64,000 bases of DNA from Nitrospinota bacterium. Lineage in GTDB: Bacteria; Nitrospinota_A; UBA7883; JACRGQ01. Shown piece by piece: positions 48,201 through 55,274 of the stretch (position 1 is its first letter; each line of letters starts with the position of its first letter). The notes under the pieces are model-generated. The model searched no databases. It saw only the letters and a program-made list of their open reading frames with translations, and was not told the origin of the DNA. Where the stretch lies: NCBI GenBank assembly GCA_029881495.1, contig JAOUMJ010000010.1, positions 16,628 through 80,627 of the forward strand, written 5' to 3'. The position numbers and the translations under genes were made by a program.

Positions 48201-48235
48201 CGGAACGGACGGATGCGCGCGTTATCCCTCTTCAC
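45230..48235 (-). CDS. dnaE2: Error-prone DNA polymerase DnaE2 (ImuC)
   Basis: 1001 residues; C-family polymerase shorter than replicative DnaE. PHP domain at the N-terminus (LGVRSHYSLMQGTAPVKELV), polymerase core with PPDIDVDFAWDERDDV (catalytic Asp pair), finger/helix-hairpin-helix region and a C-terminal OB domain (VGLAGWLITGKTVQTKKGE). Needs ImuB to reach the clamp and works in SOS mutagenesis. The start overlaps imuB by 4 bases. Confidence 0.94.
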   Translation of the reverse strand: MKRDNARIRPFRSLLGVRSHYSLMQGTAPVKELVKYAARLGYERVALTDRDNLYGLWPFLKACKEEGIRAIVGAEITDISSNASAFMFVKNAEGYSNLCRLITSRKQDTAFSLESGAIENGGGLFIVTTDETILERWHSAGLDVGAAVPRSVNELSAKARSVARRLGLPCVAVADSFFLRPGGYGFHKLLRAIALNTSLSRLSPEELAPESAWIAPPEEYERRFGIMPEALTGGEDLADLCEFDGPKNPIIFPSWGGNGISPDEALRREAYRGAMWRYGIISDAARARLEYELKVIGEKGFSAYFLVVRDIVRRSPRICGRGSGAASLVAYALGITNVCPLKHNLYFERFLNPGRVDPPDIDVDFAWDERDDVIASVLEEHVGHSAMVCNHVFFQPRMAVRETAKVFGLGEREISNVSKKVPWTYHDRSTGMETVFKSMPQMRGIDFGYPWPEILKLASMLVGTPRNLSVHPGGVVITPKRIDGYVPLEMARKGVPVIQWEKEGAEEGGLVKIDLLGNRSLGVIRDAIAEIRRNGRHFDESRWEPEDDPETQKSVSKGDTMGCFYIESPATRLLQKKAGTGDFEHMVIHSSIIRPAANEFLREYLRRLHGGEWEPIHPLLENVLDETYGIMVYQEDVSKVAVSLAGFSHSAADLLRKIMSKKDKGGKLEQLKEKFASGAAKNGVTQKQIDEIWRMILSFDGYSFCKPHSASYARVSFQSAYLKSHFPAEFMAAVISNRGGFYSEFAYVSEAKRMGCVVLPPDINESDIKWKGNAKRMRVGLQSVSNLSTATMERTVFARPADGYRSFSDFLSLVIPAEDEARSLIYSRAFESLEKGRSQAELLWQLALWRKRREEGGASGIFDGDASVRELKLPPETEIEKVRREYSSLGFLCGCHPIVLYEKTVAEAKPVKVKDIEKHIGKRVGLAGWLITGKTVQTKKGEAMKFITFEDETGILETVFFPKVYDKYIGILESHKPYFVRGKVEVEFGAVTLNVESLRAL

Positions 48236-49413
48236 GGCGCATCACCCCCGAACGTCCTCCCAGTCATTACCGCACCCTTGCCGAAGCGGACGCGTATCGA
48301 ATCAAACGCCTTGTCGAGCGGACGGGGGGCGCTGATGCCATTCCCGGATACGGTAAAGAAGTCGAGCTGAAGTTCCATCGGGGATAGTTTTTCGCAGGCG
48401 ATGCGTATATGGCGTATTCTCACCCTCCTTGTCCACGCACTGTTTAATGCTTTCAGCGCGATATCGAATATATCCGAGTTCGACGAAACGGGAGCGGACG
48501 CAGAGGACTTCTTATGAACGCGGTTTCCGTCGCAGTAGTCGACAAGAATGTTTACCTCTCTCAAGGCGAGGCGCCGTCCGCGCAGTTCCATGCCGACGCG
48601 CTCCACGCATCCGTAGAGCGCGGAATCCAGAAGCGAAGCATCGTTCGTATCCGGCTTGAATGTGTGACCCGATTCAATCTTCCCCTTGCCGTCGTTCTGG
48701 CAGAGGAGCTGGGAATAATCTATTCCGCGCACCTTTTCAAAGATGGTGCGCGCACGCTTTCCGAAGAGGACGTCGAGCTGTACCGGCGAGAAGGGGCGAA
48801 CAGCGCCGGCTGTGACGATGTTGAGTTCCCGGAAGCGCTCTATCTCCTCACCGAAAAGGCCGGGAAGGAGGTTCAGGCGTATAGGCTCGATGAACTTCTC
48901 CTCGTCGCCGCCGTTTACGATGTACTCTCCGAGCGGTTTGACGAGACGTGTGGCGACCTTGGCGACAAGCTTGTTGGATGCGACAGACCATATAGGGTTC
49001 AGGCGTATGTCGCCGATTATCGATCTGCGGACGCGCTCGGCCACATCCTGCGGAAAACCGAAGAGGCGGCGCGTCCCGGTCACATCCATGAAGAGGTGTC
49101 CGTCGCCGTTCCCATGCTCCACCAGGCGGGAGAAGGGGTAGGCATGCTTTACGAACGCCTTCATTGCGCGCTCGTAGAGGTCGAACTTCGGCGGAATGAT
49201 AACGGCGGTGCGCGCAAGACGTTTCGCTCGTGAGAGGGACATCCCCTTGCGAACTCCTTCGCGGAACGCCTCGTCGCTCATGTCGAAAACGGTGGAGCGC
49301 GGTCCGCCGTCCGGGGCGATGATGAGCGGCCTCGTCCTGAACCGCCTGTCCGCCACACGCTCCACGCCGACTGCGAAATCGGCGATGTTTAGATGTATTA
49401 CCTGCTTTTCCAT
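48232..49413 (-). CDS. imuB: ImuB, Y-family polymerase-like protein
   Basis: 393 residues, related to DinB/UmuC but usually catalytically inactive; it bridges DnaE2 to the beta clamp. VERVADRRFRTRPLIIAP, VRKGMSLSRAKRLARTAVII, HLFMDVTGTRRLFG and a weak HhH region fit the family. Usual length is 450-500, so this one is short at the C-terminus where the clamp-binding tail would be. No imuA precedes it. Upstream 49414-49696 (283 bases) shows no gene; an ACACCCC/GGGGTGT inverted pair is present near 49499 and 49571. Confidence 0.85.
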   Translation of the reverse strand: MEKQVIHLNIADFAVGVERVADRRFRTRPLIIAPDGGPRSTVFDMSDEAFREGVRKGMSLSRAKRLARTAVIIPPKFDLYERAMKAFVKHAYPFSRLVEHGNGDGHLFMDVTGTRRLFGFPQDVAERVRRSIIGDIRLNPIWSVASNKLVAKVATRLVKPLGEYIVNGGDEEKFIEPIRLNLLPGLFGEEIERFRELNIVTAGAVRPFSPVQLDVLFGKRARTIFEKVRGIDYSQLLCQNDGKGKIESGHTFKPDTNDASLLDSALYGCVERVGMELRGRRLALREVNILVDYCDGNRVHKKSSASAPVSSNSDIFDIALKALNSAWTRRVRIRHIRIACEKLSPMELQLDFFTVSGNGISAPRPLDKAFDSIRVRFGKGAVMTGRTFGGDAP

Positions 49414-49696
49414 CGTTGCTCCTTTGCGCCGGCAACAGCCGACTTATGCCGCCTTCCATGACCCGAAAGCGCCCTCTCCCTTTTAAGGCAAAAGCGGACA
49501 CCCCATCTCTATACCGAAAATAACACGAAATTTAACAGCAGGCAAATAAATACCGAAAAATCGGCAAGAAGGGGTGTAAATAGCGGCTGAAAGCGGAAAT
49601 CACGGAGTTAAATCGACCTAATCAATGCCTCTATCGGGTATCATGTTCATGTATGCGAAGATTGAACAGTTCGCTTCTTGCTAGGGGAGTAGCTAA

Positions 49697-50071
49697 ATGG
49701 TTTTGGATATCGTGAATGTCCGTATAGGCAAATTATGGCTGGATGACGATAACATCATCCGCTATGTCGTAAATCCCGGCATGGATGAAAGCCTTGATGA
49801 CGTCATTGAAGTCGTAAAGGCTTTTGATGAAATAAGAAAAGACAAAATATACCCTTTCCTTGGAGATATCAGGGGGGCAAAGTCTATCAGCAGGGAAGCA
49901 AGGCAGTATGTGGCGAAATCGATCGTTTCTTCCGCGTCTGCAATTATTGTCGGATCACCTGTCAGCCAAATGCTCGGCAATTTTGTCCTCCGGTTCCACA
50001 GATCGGAGATCCCGCAACGACTCTTCACTTCTGAGGACGAAGCGACCAGGTGGCTTAAAGGTTTCTTATAG
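49697..50071 (+). CDS. DUF7793/STAS-SEC14-like protein
   Basis: 124 residues. LVDI-like block FLGDIRGAKSISREARQYV, VGSPVSQMLGNFVLRF and FTSEDEATRWLKGF match the family of small cytoplasmic proteins with a STAS/SpoIIAA-like fold. Possibly part of a signalling relay with RsbU-type phosphatases. Single-gene unit ended by a strong terminator. Confidence 0.75.
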   Translation: MVLDIVNVRIGKLWLDDDNIIRYVVNPGMDESLDDVIEVVKAFDEIRKDKIYPFLGDIRGAKSISREARQYVAKSIVSSASAIIVGSPVSQMLGNFVLRFHRSEIPQRLFTSEDEATRWLKGFL

Positions 50072-50080
50072 TAGATGTAG

Positions 50081-50114
50081 AAAAGCCGGGAGTTTATTTC
50101 TCCCGGCTTTAAAA
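50081..50114 (+). terminator. Rho-independent terminator
   Basis: AAAAGCCGGGAG, loop TTTATTT, CTCCCGGCTTT. Perfect stem following the gene ending at 50071. It also separates it from the convergent small ORF at 50172. Confidence 0.9.
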
Positions 50115-50171
50115 CATGCGTTACTCTTCACCGTTGGGGGTTTGCCGGCATTGCCGGCGCTTGCGTTCTTT

Positions 50172-50318
50172 CTAGCCAATCAACGTGTAATAGAAAATCG
50201 GCAGCGCAAAGAGAGCTGTCAAGGCGCTTAAGCCTACTCCCTCAACAAATCCATCCTTGGTCGTGCAGTAGTCGCCTAAACATACCTGATCTTTTTTATT
50301 AATGTCTCTCTTTTCCAT
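50172..50318 (-). CDS. 48-residue small protein with Cys motif and membrane segment
   Basis: ATG at 50318 with a perfect Shine-Dalgarno GGAGGTGCACC directly upstream. Sequence begins MEKRDINKKDQVCLGDYCTT and ends hydrophobic (LTALFALPIFYYTLIG), predicting one membrane helix after a soluble head with CLGDYC. No family known to me. Followed by a GCCGGC-ATT-GCCGGC hairpin (50144-50158). The strong ribosome site makes translation likely. Confidence 0.65.
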   Translation of the reverse strand: MEKRDINKKDQVCLGDYCTTKDGFVEGVGLSALTALFALPIFYYTLIG

Positions 50319-50687
50319 GGTGCACCTCCTGTACTGATGTACATAGTTGTTAACGCTATCCCGCTTGGACAGCTGTTATTTGTAATCTTGGTGATATATA
50401 GGTGCATATCCTATGCCATTTATAATTGGCTGATATTTGTGGTAGTTGGAAAATCGCGCTTGAAAAACCGGGATGCAATCGTAGCAATTCACTGAACTGA
50501 CGCGGTTTTTTTGATCTCCGGTGATTTGCACCGCAGTACGCATATTGAATTATTACTCGCGCACATTGCAGAAAGTATGGCTGAAATAAAAAAAGCCGAC
50601 CCCCCTTTTAGGGCGGGTCGGCCACGCAGTTTTTTTTCTGCGCTTTGGGGGTTGCTCAAATGAACCTGTTATACGTACCGGATTTTG
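50319..50687. other. Intergenic region upstream of the small protein
   Basis: 369 bases. It carries the promoter of the 48-residue gene and the terminator of the cyclic-nucleotide-binding gene (50583-50622). A second hairpin GCAG-T8-CTGC lies at about 50626-50641. No other gene seen. Confidence 0.6.
50583..50622 (-). terminator. Rho-independent terminator
   Basis: GCCGACCC at 50595-50602 pairs with GGGTCGGC at 50615-50622. On the minus strand the stem is followed by a run of T (50583-50594), a strong terminator for the gene ending at 50688. Confidence 0.9.
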
Positions 50688-51176
50688 TTAGCATGCCAGT
50701 TGCTGAGCATATAGGCTCTGTTCATAAAGACCCTTAACTTCTTTCAAAACTTCTGAAACGTCTGTCGGCAAACCTTCCGGAAGGATAGGGACTACCTTTT
50801 CCTTCTCCCTGAAGTCCTCTTGCAGGCATTTCAGTTCGTTGCACAGAATGATGGTTTCTATCATCGACTCCAGGTCCTTCCTGTAAGTATCCGGAAGATC
50901 CTTTTTCACGATGTTTTTCACGTTGTCGATATAAACCATTTCAAGCTCTGATTCCGTTTCGGCCTTCACGGACGCTGAGTGTTTCCCATCATCCTTGAAC
51001 ATTGCCATTACTCCAAGCATCACCGGCCTCTGTCCCTTCTTAACCTCTACCGTGTTTACTTTCTTCCCTTTTGAGAAGATCGAGACCTTTCCATTAACCA
51101 GGCGGTACATGAAATACGCTGGAACCTCATTCTTGCCGATGATCCATTCCCCTGCTTCAAATTTTGTCAAATCCAT
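50688..51176 (-). CDS. Cyclic nucleotide-binding domain protein without HTH
   Basis: 162 residues from ATG 51176, which is 6 bases from an AAGGG site; an ATG at 51182 is also possible. The CNB fold is visible: YFMYRLVNGKVSIFSKGKK, then PVMLGVMAMFKDDGKHSASV (phosphate-binding cassette position) and a helical tail. No C-terminal winged helix, so it is a stand-alone sensor, not a CRP transcription factor. The canonical FGE...R arginine of cAMP binders is not clearly present. Probably co-transcribed with the secreted protein gene upstream (12-base gap). Confidence 0.75.
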   Translation of the reverse strand: MDLTKFEAGEWIIGKNEVPAYFMYRLVNGKVSIFSKGKKVNTVEVKKGQRPVMLGVMAMFKDDGKHSASVKAETESELEMVYIDNVKNIVKKDLPDTYRKDLESMIETIILCNELKCLQEDFREKEKVVPILPEGLPTDVSEVLKEVKGLYEQSLYAQQLAC

Positions 51177-51188
51177 TATCATCCCTTT

Positions 51189-51488
51189 CTAGTTCGTTGT
51201 TCGAATAACCGGAGTATTACCAAACAGGTTTACATACCTGTCACCCATGTCCTGTCTTGGAATAACAACTTTCGATTTCCTCCAGAGCTTTGTGCTGGTC
51301 TGGAAAAGCGCCCATGCGTTATCCTCTTTGTTTATCTTTGCTGTCCTTATATCGGCTCCCTTATTTTTTGACCATGCATCGGTACCCCTTACGAAAAGGG
51401 AATATGCCTTGACGTCCTCAACTGCAAACGCAGGTGCTGTAAAAAGACCAACTAAAAGTGCTGCCATTATCACTGTCCTGTTTTTCAT
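51189..51488 (-). CDS. Small secreted hypothetical protein
   Basis: 99 residues, ATG at 51488 preceded by AAAGGAG seven bases upstream. Classic signal peptide (MKNRTVIMAALLVGLFTAPA) with cleavage after AFA. Mature part has WSKNKGADIRTAKINKEDNA and a basic middle; no cysteines. Family unknown; periplasmic. Confidence 0.75.
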   Translation of the reverse strand: MKNRTVIMAALLVGLFTAPAFAVEDVKAYSLFVRGTDAWSKNKGADIRTAKINKEDNAWALFQTSTKLWRKSKVVIPRQDMGDRYVNLFGNTPVIRTTN

Positions 51489-52012
51489 ATCCAAACTCCT
51501 TTTTAAAATATCTGTTTTTACCTGTTTAAATCACTAAATCTATTTCAATAACCTCTATCCCTTACGACTTCCTGTCTTGATCACCTCCATTCGTTTAATT
51601 ATCTTTTTTGTAACTTTGTCAATTTAGCTGGAATATAAAAGCAATCCCTGTGCCATTGCATCGTCATAAGATATCTATCTGTTTTTATAAGCATTTCATG
51701 CATTTAATGAGATTTAAGGTATCTTTGCGATAGCAAGCATGTGTATGTTTTTTTATCTATATGCTATTACATGTCTCTTTTTTTACACTTTTACTGCTTC
51801 GTGAAAATGAAATGTCTTAAATATGATATATTTTCCTGCCAGAATCTCTCCTCCAAGAGGGTGTTACCGGGTGACCAAAGGGGTAAAGCTCTTTCCACCG
51901 TTCAGATAATGAATGGAGTTTTACCAGATACGGGAAATATCGAAAGACGGAATGATCATCCCCTATGTTGATATTTACCCACCGATTGCATGAGGGTAAA
52001 CGATAATTGTTT
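51489..52012. other. Intergenic region with candidate structured element
   Basis: 524 bases, very AT-rich on the left. Holds the promoter for the secreted protein gene at 51488. The GC-richer stretch 51847-51958 can form several competing hairpins and is listed separately. A 76-residue plus-strand ORF (51741-51971) overlaps it and has no ribosome site. Confidence 0.5.
51847..51958 (+). ncRNA. Candidate structured RNA (riboswitch-like, unidentified)
   Basis: CGGGTG (51868-51873) can pair with CCACCG (51895-51900), closing a loop that contains GGTAAAG/CTTTCC. Alternatively CCA and TTCA (51895-51904) pair with TGAA and TGG (51910-51916). A GATA/TATC hairpin lies at 51927-51941. The two first pairings exclude each other. 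No gene follows on the plus strand and the class is not one I can name, so this is tentative. Confidence 0.25.
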
Positions 52013-53197
52013 TTATCCGATGTATTTTTTGATACGGGATGAAAAATCTTCCGCGATTATCGGCTTGATGATGAAATCATCCGCTCCGCTTTGCATGGCA
52101 ATTGCTCTTGTTTCAACATCCTTCTGCGCGGTTACAACAATGATTGGGATCTGTTTCAGTGTACTGTTTTTCCTCAGGATTGAGATCAGCTTCATCCCGT
52201 CCATCCCCGGCATTCTCAGATCGGTTATTATCAGGTCGGGAGTAGCATTTTCCAGGATTTCAATCGCTTCATTGCCGTCCCTGGCTTCCATTACTTCGAC
52301 GCCGCTACACATTAGTGATACCCCATGCACGAATCTCATATCGTAGTCGTCGTCTATCAGAAGCACCTTTGGTATTCTTTGTGGCAATTCAATATGGAAG
52401 GTGCTCCCTTTTCCTTCTACCGATTCCGCGATCAAATTCCCGCCATGTGCCTTGACTATTTCCATGCAAAGCGGAAGCCCGACACCGGCACCTGCTTCTC
52501 CAGCAGTTCCGAATGTATTTTTCCTGCTCCCGTATTCAAACAGCTTTTCAAGCTTTTCCCTTTCAATCCCCCGTCCGGTATCCGCCACTGAAATAGTCGA
52601 AGGCCTATCTTCAGGAGAGTAAAGCGATATAACATCGTTTTTAGAGCAGAATTTAATAGCGTTAGACACAATATTCGAGATGACCTGGCACATAAGCATT
52701 CTATCCCCGTAGATACGGGTATTCTTGGGGATATCATTCAATAGCGTTATCCCTTTTGCTTCTGCCAATTGCCTGAACTCTTCCACGATGCCGTAGCCGA
52801 TAAAATATGCATCATGGAATTTGCATACTGGTTTCATGGTTTCATTGAATTTCATACCGTCTCTGGCTCCAACCGAATTATTGGATTTACCATTAATTCT
52901 GAAAAGCCTATGCAAACTCAATCTATGGAAATAATCACCTACATTCATATTTACATTCATAAAGGAAAGCGCCCTATTTGCCATAGATAATTTTTTATAG
53001 GAAATGATAATCACCCCAACTCCAAATGAATCGATGAACTCAATATTTTCGAGGTCTATGATAATCTCCCCTTTATTTGAAGCATTTAAAATGTCGTCAA
53101 ATGCCTTTTTTACCAAAAATCCATCCATGAATGTAAGCGTTCTTAAAGTGTCAAATTTGACCAGCGTTTGATTATCTTTGACAACCATTGTCACCAT
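52013..53197 (-). CDS. STAS-HATPase-receiver hybrid signalling protein
   Basis: 394 residues: STAS domain (about 1-105; phospho-acceptor serine in IEFIDSFGVGVIII), a short linker, HATPase_c (about 150-272; N-box VISNIVSNAIKFCS, G1 VADTGRGI, G2 GAGVGLPLCMEIV) and a C-terminal receiver (about 274-394; DDDYD, phospho-acceptor in LIITDLRMPGMDG, Lys in FIIKPII). No DHp histidine domain is visible. Could act as an anti-sigma-like serine kinase on STAS partners or as a hybrid lacking phosphotransfer. Confidence 0.85.
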   Translation of the reverse strand: MVTMVVKDNQTLVKFDTLRTLTFMDGFLVKKAFDDILNASNKGEIIIDLENIEFIDSFGVGVIIISYKKLSMANRALSFMNVNMNVGDYFHRLSLHRLFRINGKSNNSVGARDGMKFNETMKPVCKFHDAYFIGYGIVEEFRQLAEAKGITLLNDIPKNTRIYGDRMLMCQVISNIVSNAIKFCSKNDVISLYSPEDRPSTISVADTGRGIEREKLEKLFEYGSRKNTFGTAGEAGAGVGLPLCMEIVKAHGGNLIAESVEGKGSTFHIELPQRIPKVLLIDDDYDMRFVHGVSLMCSGVEVMEARDGNEAIEILENATPDLIITDLRMPGMDGMKLISILRKNSTLKQIPIIVVTAQKDVETRAIAMQSGADDFIIKPIIAEDFSSRIKKYIG

Positions 53198-53332
53198 AGA
53201 AAACTTTATCCTTTATACAAAATAATTGTCATTACATCGCAATTCACAAACAGCATATCGGCCTCTGGTTCACACGGATATTTGACTGACGAAACTCGAA
53301 TGTTAAAAGACAAACTCCCCGATCGACGAATG

Positions 53333-53695
53333 TTACCCTTTTTTAAAAACCCCTATTAAATAATCCTCAATATCTCTACTTAATTTTGTAAATGAACTTT
53401 TTTTAAAGGTGGAACGCCCCTTTTCTGAAGGTCTTTTATAGCCATTTCCGGTATTTATAACCTGCGTAAGGAAAAGGCAGTATTTTTTCCGGATATCGTG
53501 CCTGTCCAATTCGGTTTTTTTATATATGTTTTTCAAATGGTAACGGCATGTATTTGGCGAAATTCCGAGCATATCGCTTATTTCCTTGTTAGGAAAAAAC
53601 ATGGTCAAGCCTATGATCCCCTTTTCTTTCTCTGAAAATTCGACATTACCGAGACTTTCAAGAAAGGATCGATAAATTTCTTCGAATTTCACCAC
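53333..53695 (-). CDS. LuxR-type helix-turn-helix regulator
   Basis: 120 residues, GTG start at 53695 with a GGGGG site (a second GTG follows). The HTH is FPNKEISDMLGISPNTCRYH followed by LKNIYKKTEL, typical of LuxR/FixJ output domains. No receiver or ligand domain. A 7-bp palindrome (GAGATAG-AAC-CTATCTC) lies 12 bases before the start. Located upstream of the STAS-HATPase-receiver gene on the same strand, so they may be functionally linked. Confidence 0.8.
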   Translation of the reverse strand: MVKFEEIYRSFLESLGNVEFSEKEKGIIGLTMFFPNKEISDMLGISPNTCRYHLKNIYKKTELDRHDIRKKYCLFLTQVINTGNGYKRPSEKGRSTFKKSSFTKLSRDIEDYLIGVFKKG

Positions 53696-54065
53696 GCACC
53701 CCCAATAGAGATAGAACCTATCTCATTTGGCCCAAAAGACCCCCTGTTGCTAAAATCAAATGGTTTTCGCTTATAAATGTAGCAGATATCATATATATGG
53801 CAACTACCAAAAGCGGTAGTAGAATCAGGGCAATACATGACAATAATTCGAAATTCATATAACTATTTTTGCATCATAATGGGTCATGCAAATTTCAGTG
53901 TGTACTATGCCGTTTCATATATTCCTTTACCTACTCTTTGAAATATTTATTATGTTTTCTCATCCAGCTTTCCCCGCATTGAGACCTTTTCCCAGGGTAA
54001 ATATCAGTCTCATTTTCGGGGTTTAAGATATGAGGACTTGCGCGAATGGAACGGAGGTTAAATAT
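53696..54065. other. Intergenic region between regulator and cytochrome genes
   Basis: 370 bases, AT-rich. It contains the palindrome at 53708-53724 and an ACTACC-AAAAGC-GGTAGT hairpin at 53803-53820. No gene seen. Confidence 0.6.
53708..53724 (-). promoter_or_regulatory. Palindrome before the luxR-type gene
   Basis: GAGATAG-AAC-CTATCTC, perfect 7-bp arms, 12 bases upstream of the GTG. Fits an operator for autoregulation or a hairpin that affects translation start. Confidence 0.35.
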
Positions 54066-55232
54066 CTAGAATGGGAACTGCCGTTTGTAGATGGAGAAGG
54101 ATGAATTGCGCGCGTCTTCGAGCGCCTTTTTGATTTTTTCCAGGTCCACCCCTTCCGGTTTTTTATCCAGGAGCGAGGAGTAGAATCTTTCGTAATACTC
54201 GTCGGGATAAACCATCACTTCTATTTCATATATGTTCCCTGAATAGATTTTTGGAAAGTTGAATTTTTTCTCGAATGTTTCACCAGGATCAAGGCGGGTG
54301 TCAAACCTCTCTGTCTTCATGTCAAGGTCGACCTTCCACTGTATCGGGTATTCGATAAGGGTTGATTCCATTTCGACCCCATTCAGATTTATCACCCTCC
54401 CTGTTACCGCGATCTTCGGCGTAACATATGTTGGAAACTTGTGGCCAGTTCCGGAATTTGTGATTGAAATTATCGCGAAATCGACCTCCTTGAGGATCTT
54501 GATCTTTACTCCGTTCTTGACCATCCTTTGCGAATGAATCCCCTGGAACGTATGTGTACGGTCGGCCATATGACACGATGCGCACGATTTCCCCTCTTTC
54601 GCCGCCGGTGAAGCCTTCCATTGCTCATAGGTGTCCTGCACCAATTTTCCGTTTACCCTTCTATCTTCCGGTTCGAACTGATGACAAGGTTTGCAGAACT
54701 CCGACCTGTTGAAATCGTCAACCGCCACGAAGCCGTTATGCGCCGCTTCCGGCGCCACCCATCTTTTTACAGGCGGGCCGTATCGCACATTCTTTCTGAT
54801 GTGGCAAGCCGCGCACGCCACACCCTGCAACCTCAGGTTTCTGTTGTACAGACGGTTTTCTACTACGCGCCCTCCGGCAACGATATAAGGCTGTTGCTCG
54901 TACAGCGGGGAGTGGCAGGCCTGGCATGCGATCTGTGCCTCCTTGCTGAGCCACGGCTCATGGAGCTGTCCCGTTATCCCATGCCTCATCGCGCGGGAGT
55001 GGCGCGATGTGGTCCATTCAAGGTATTTCTGTTCGTGGCATGTTCCGCAATCCTCGGGCATGAGGGAAGCTTCGATCTCCGGCCAGTTTTTCGGGCTTTC
55101 CCCCTGCGGAGCCATCGGATGGTACCAGTATGAATCAAGCCATGAGGATGGAACCTTTGATTTTTCAGCCCCGGAATCCGAAAGTGTAATAAGAAATATT
55201 GAAAAGACGATTAGTACAAATCTGTTTTTCAC
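54066..55232 (-). CDS. Pentaheme c-type cytochrome
   Basis: 388 residues, GTG start, signal peptide at the N-terminus (RFVLIVFSIFLITLSDSGA). Five CxxCH heme sites: CGTCH (62), CQACH (103), CAACH (140), CKPCH (180), CASCH (217). The C-terminal 150 residues contain no heme and look beta-rich. Resembles cytochrome c554/multiheme families of periplasmic electron carriers. It follows the HEAT-cyclase gene after 42 bases. Confidence 0.9.
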   Translation of the reverse strand: MKNRFVLIVFSIFLITLSDSGAEKSKVPSSWLDSYWYHPMAPQGESPKNWPEIEASLMPEDCGTCHEQKYLEWTTSRHSRAMRHGITGQLHEPWLSKEAQIACQACHSPLYEQQPYIVAGGRVVENRLYNRNLRLQGVACAACHIRKNVRYGPPVKRWVAPEAAHNGFVAVDDFNRSEFCKPCHQFEPEDRRVNGKLVQDTYEQWKASPAAKEGKSCASCHMADRTHTFQGIHSQRMVKNGVKIKILKEVDFAIISITNSGTGHKFPTYVTPKIAVTGRVINLNGVEMESTLIEYPIQWKVDLDMKTERFDTRLDPGETFEKKFNFPKIYSGNIYEIEVMVYPDEYYERFYSSLLDKKPEGVDLEKIKKALEDARNSSFSIYKRQFPF

Positions 55233-55274
55233 GGAAAGGATATCCCGGTTGTTATCAAATTAAATCCCCTGCCG

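Noticed and set aside
51741..51971. 76-residue plus-strand ORF over the structured element
   Set aside because: No ribosome site; the first half is AT-rich noise. Kept only as part of the candidate RNA.
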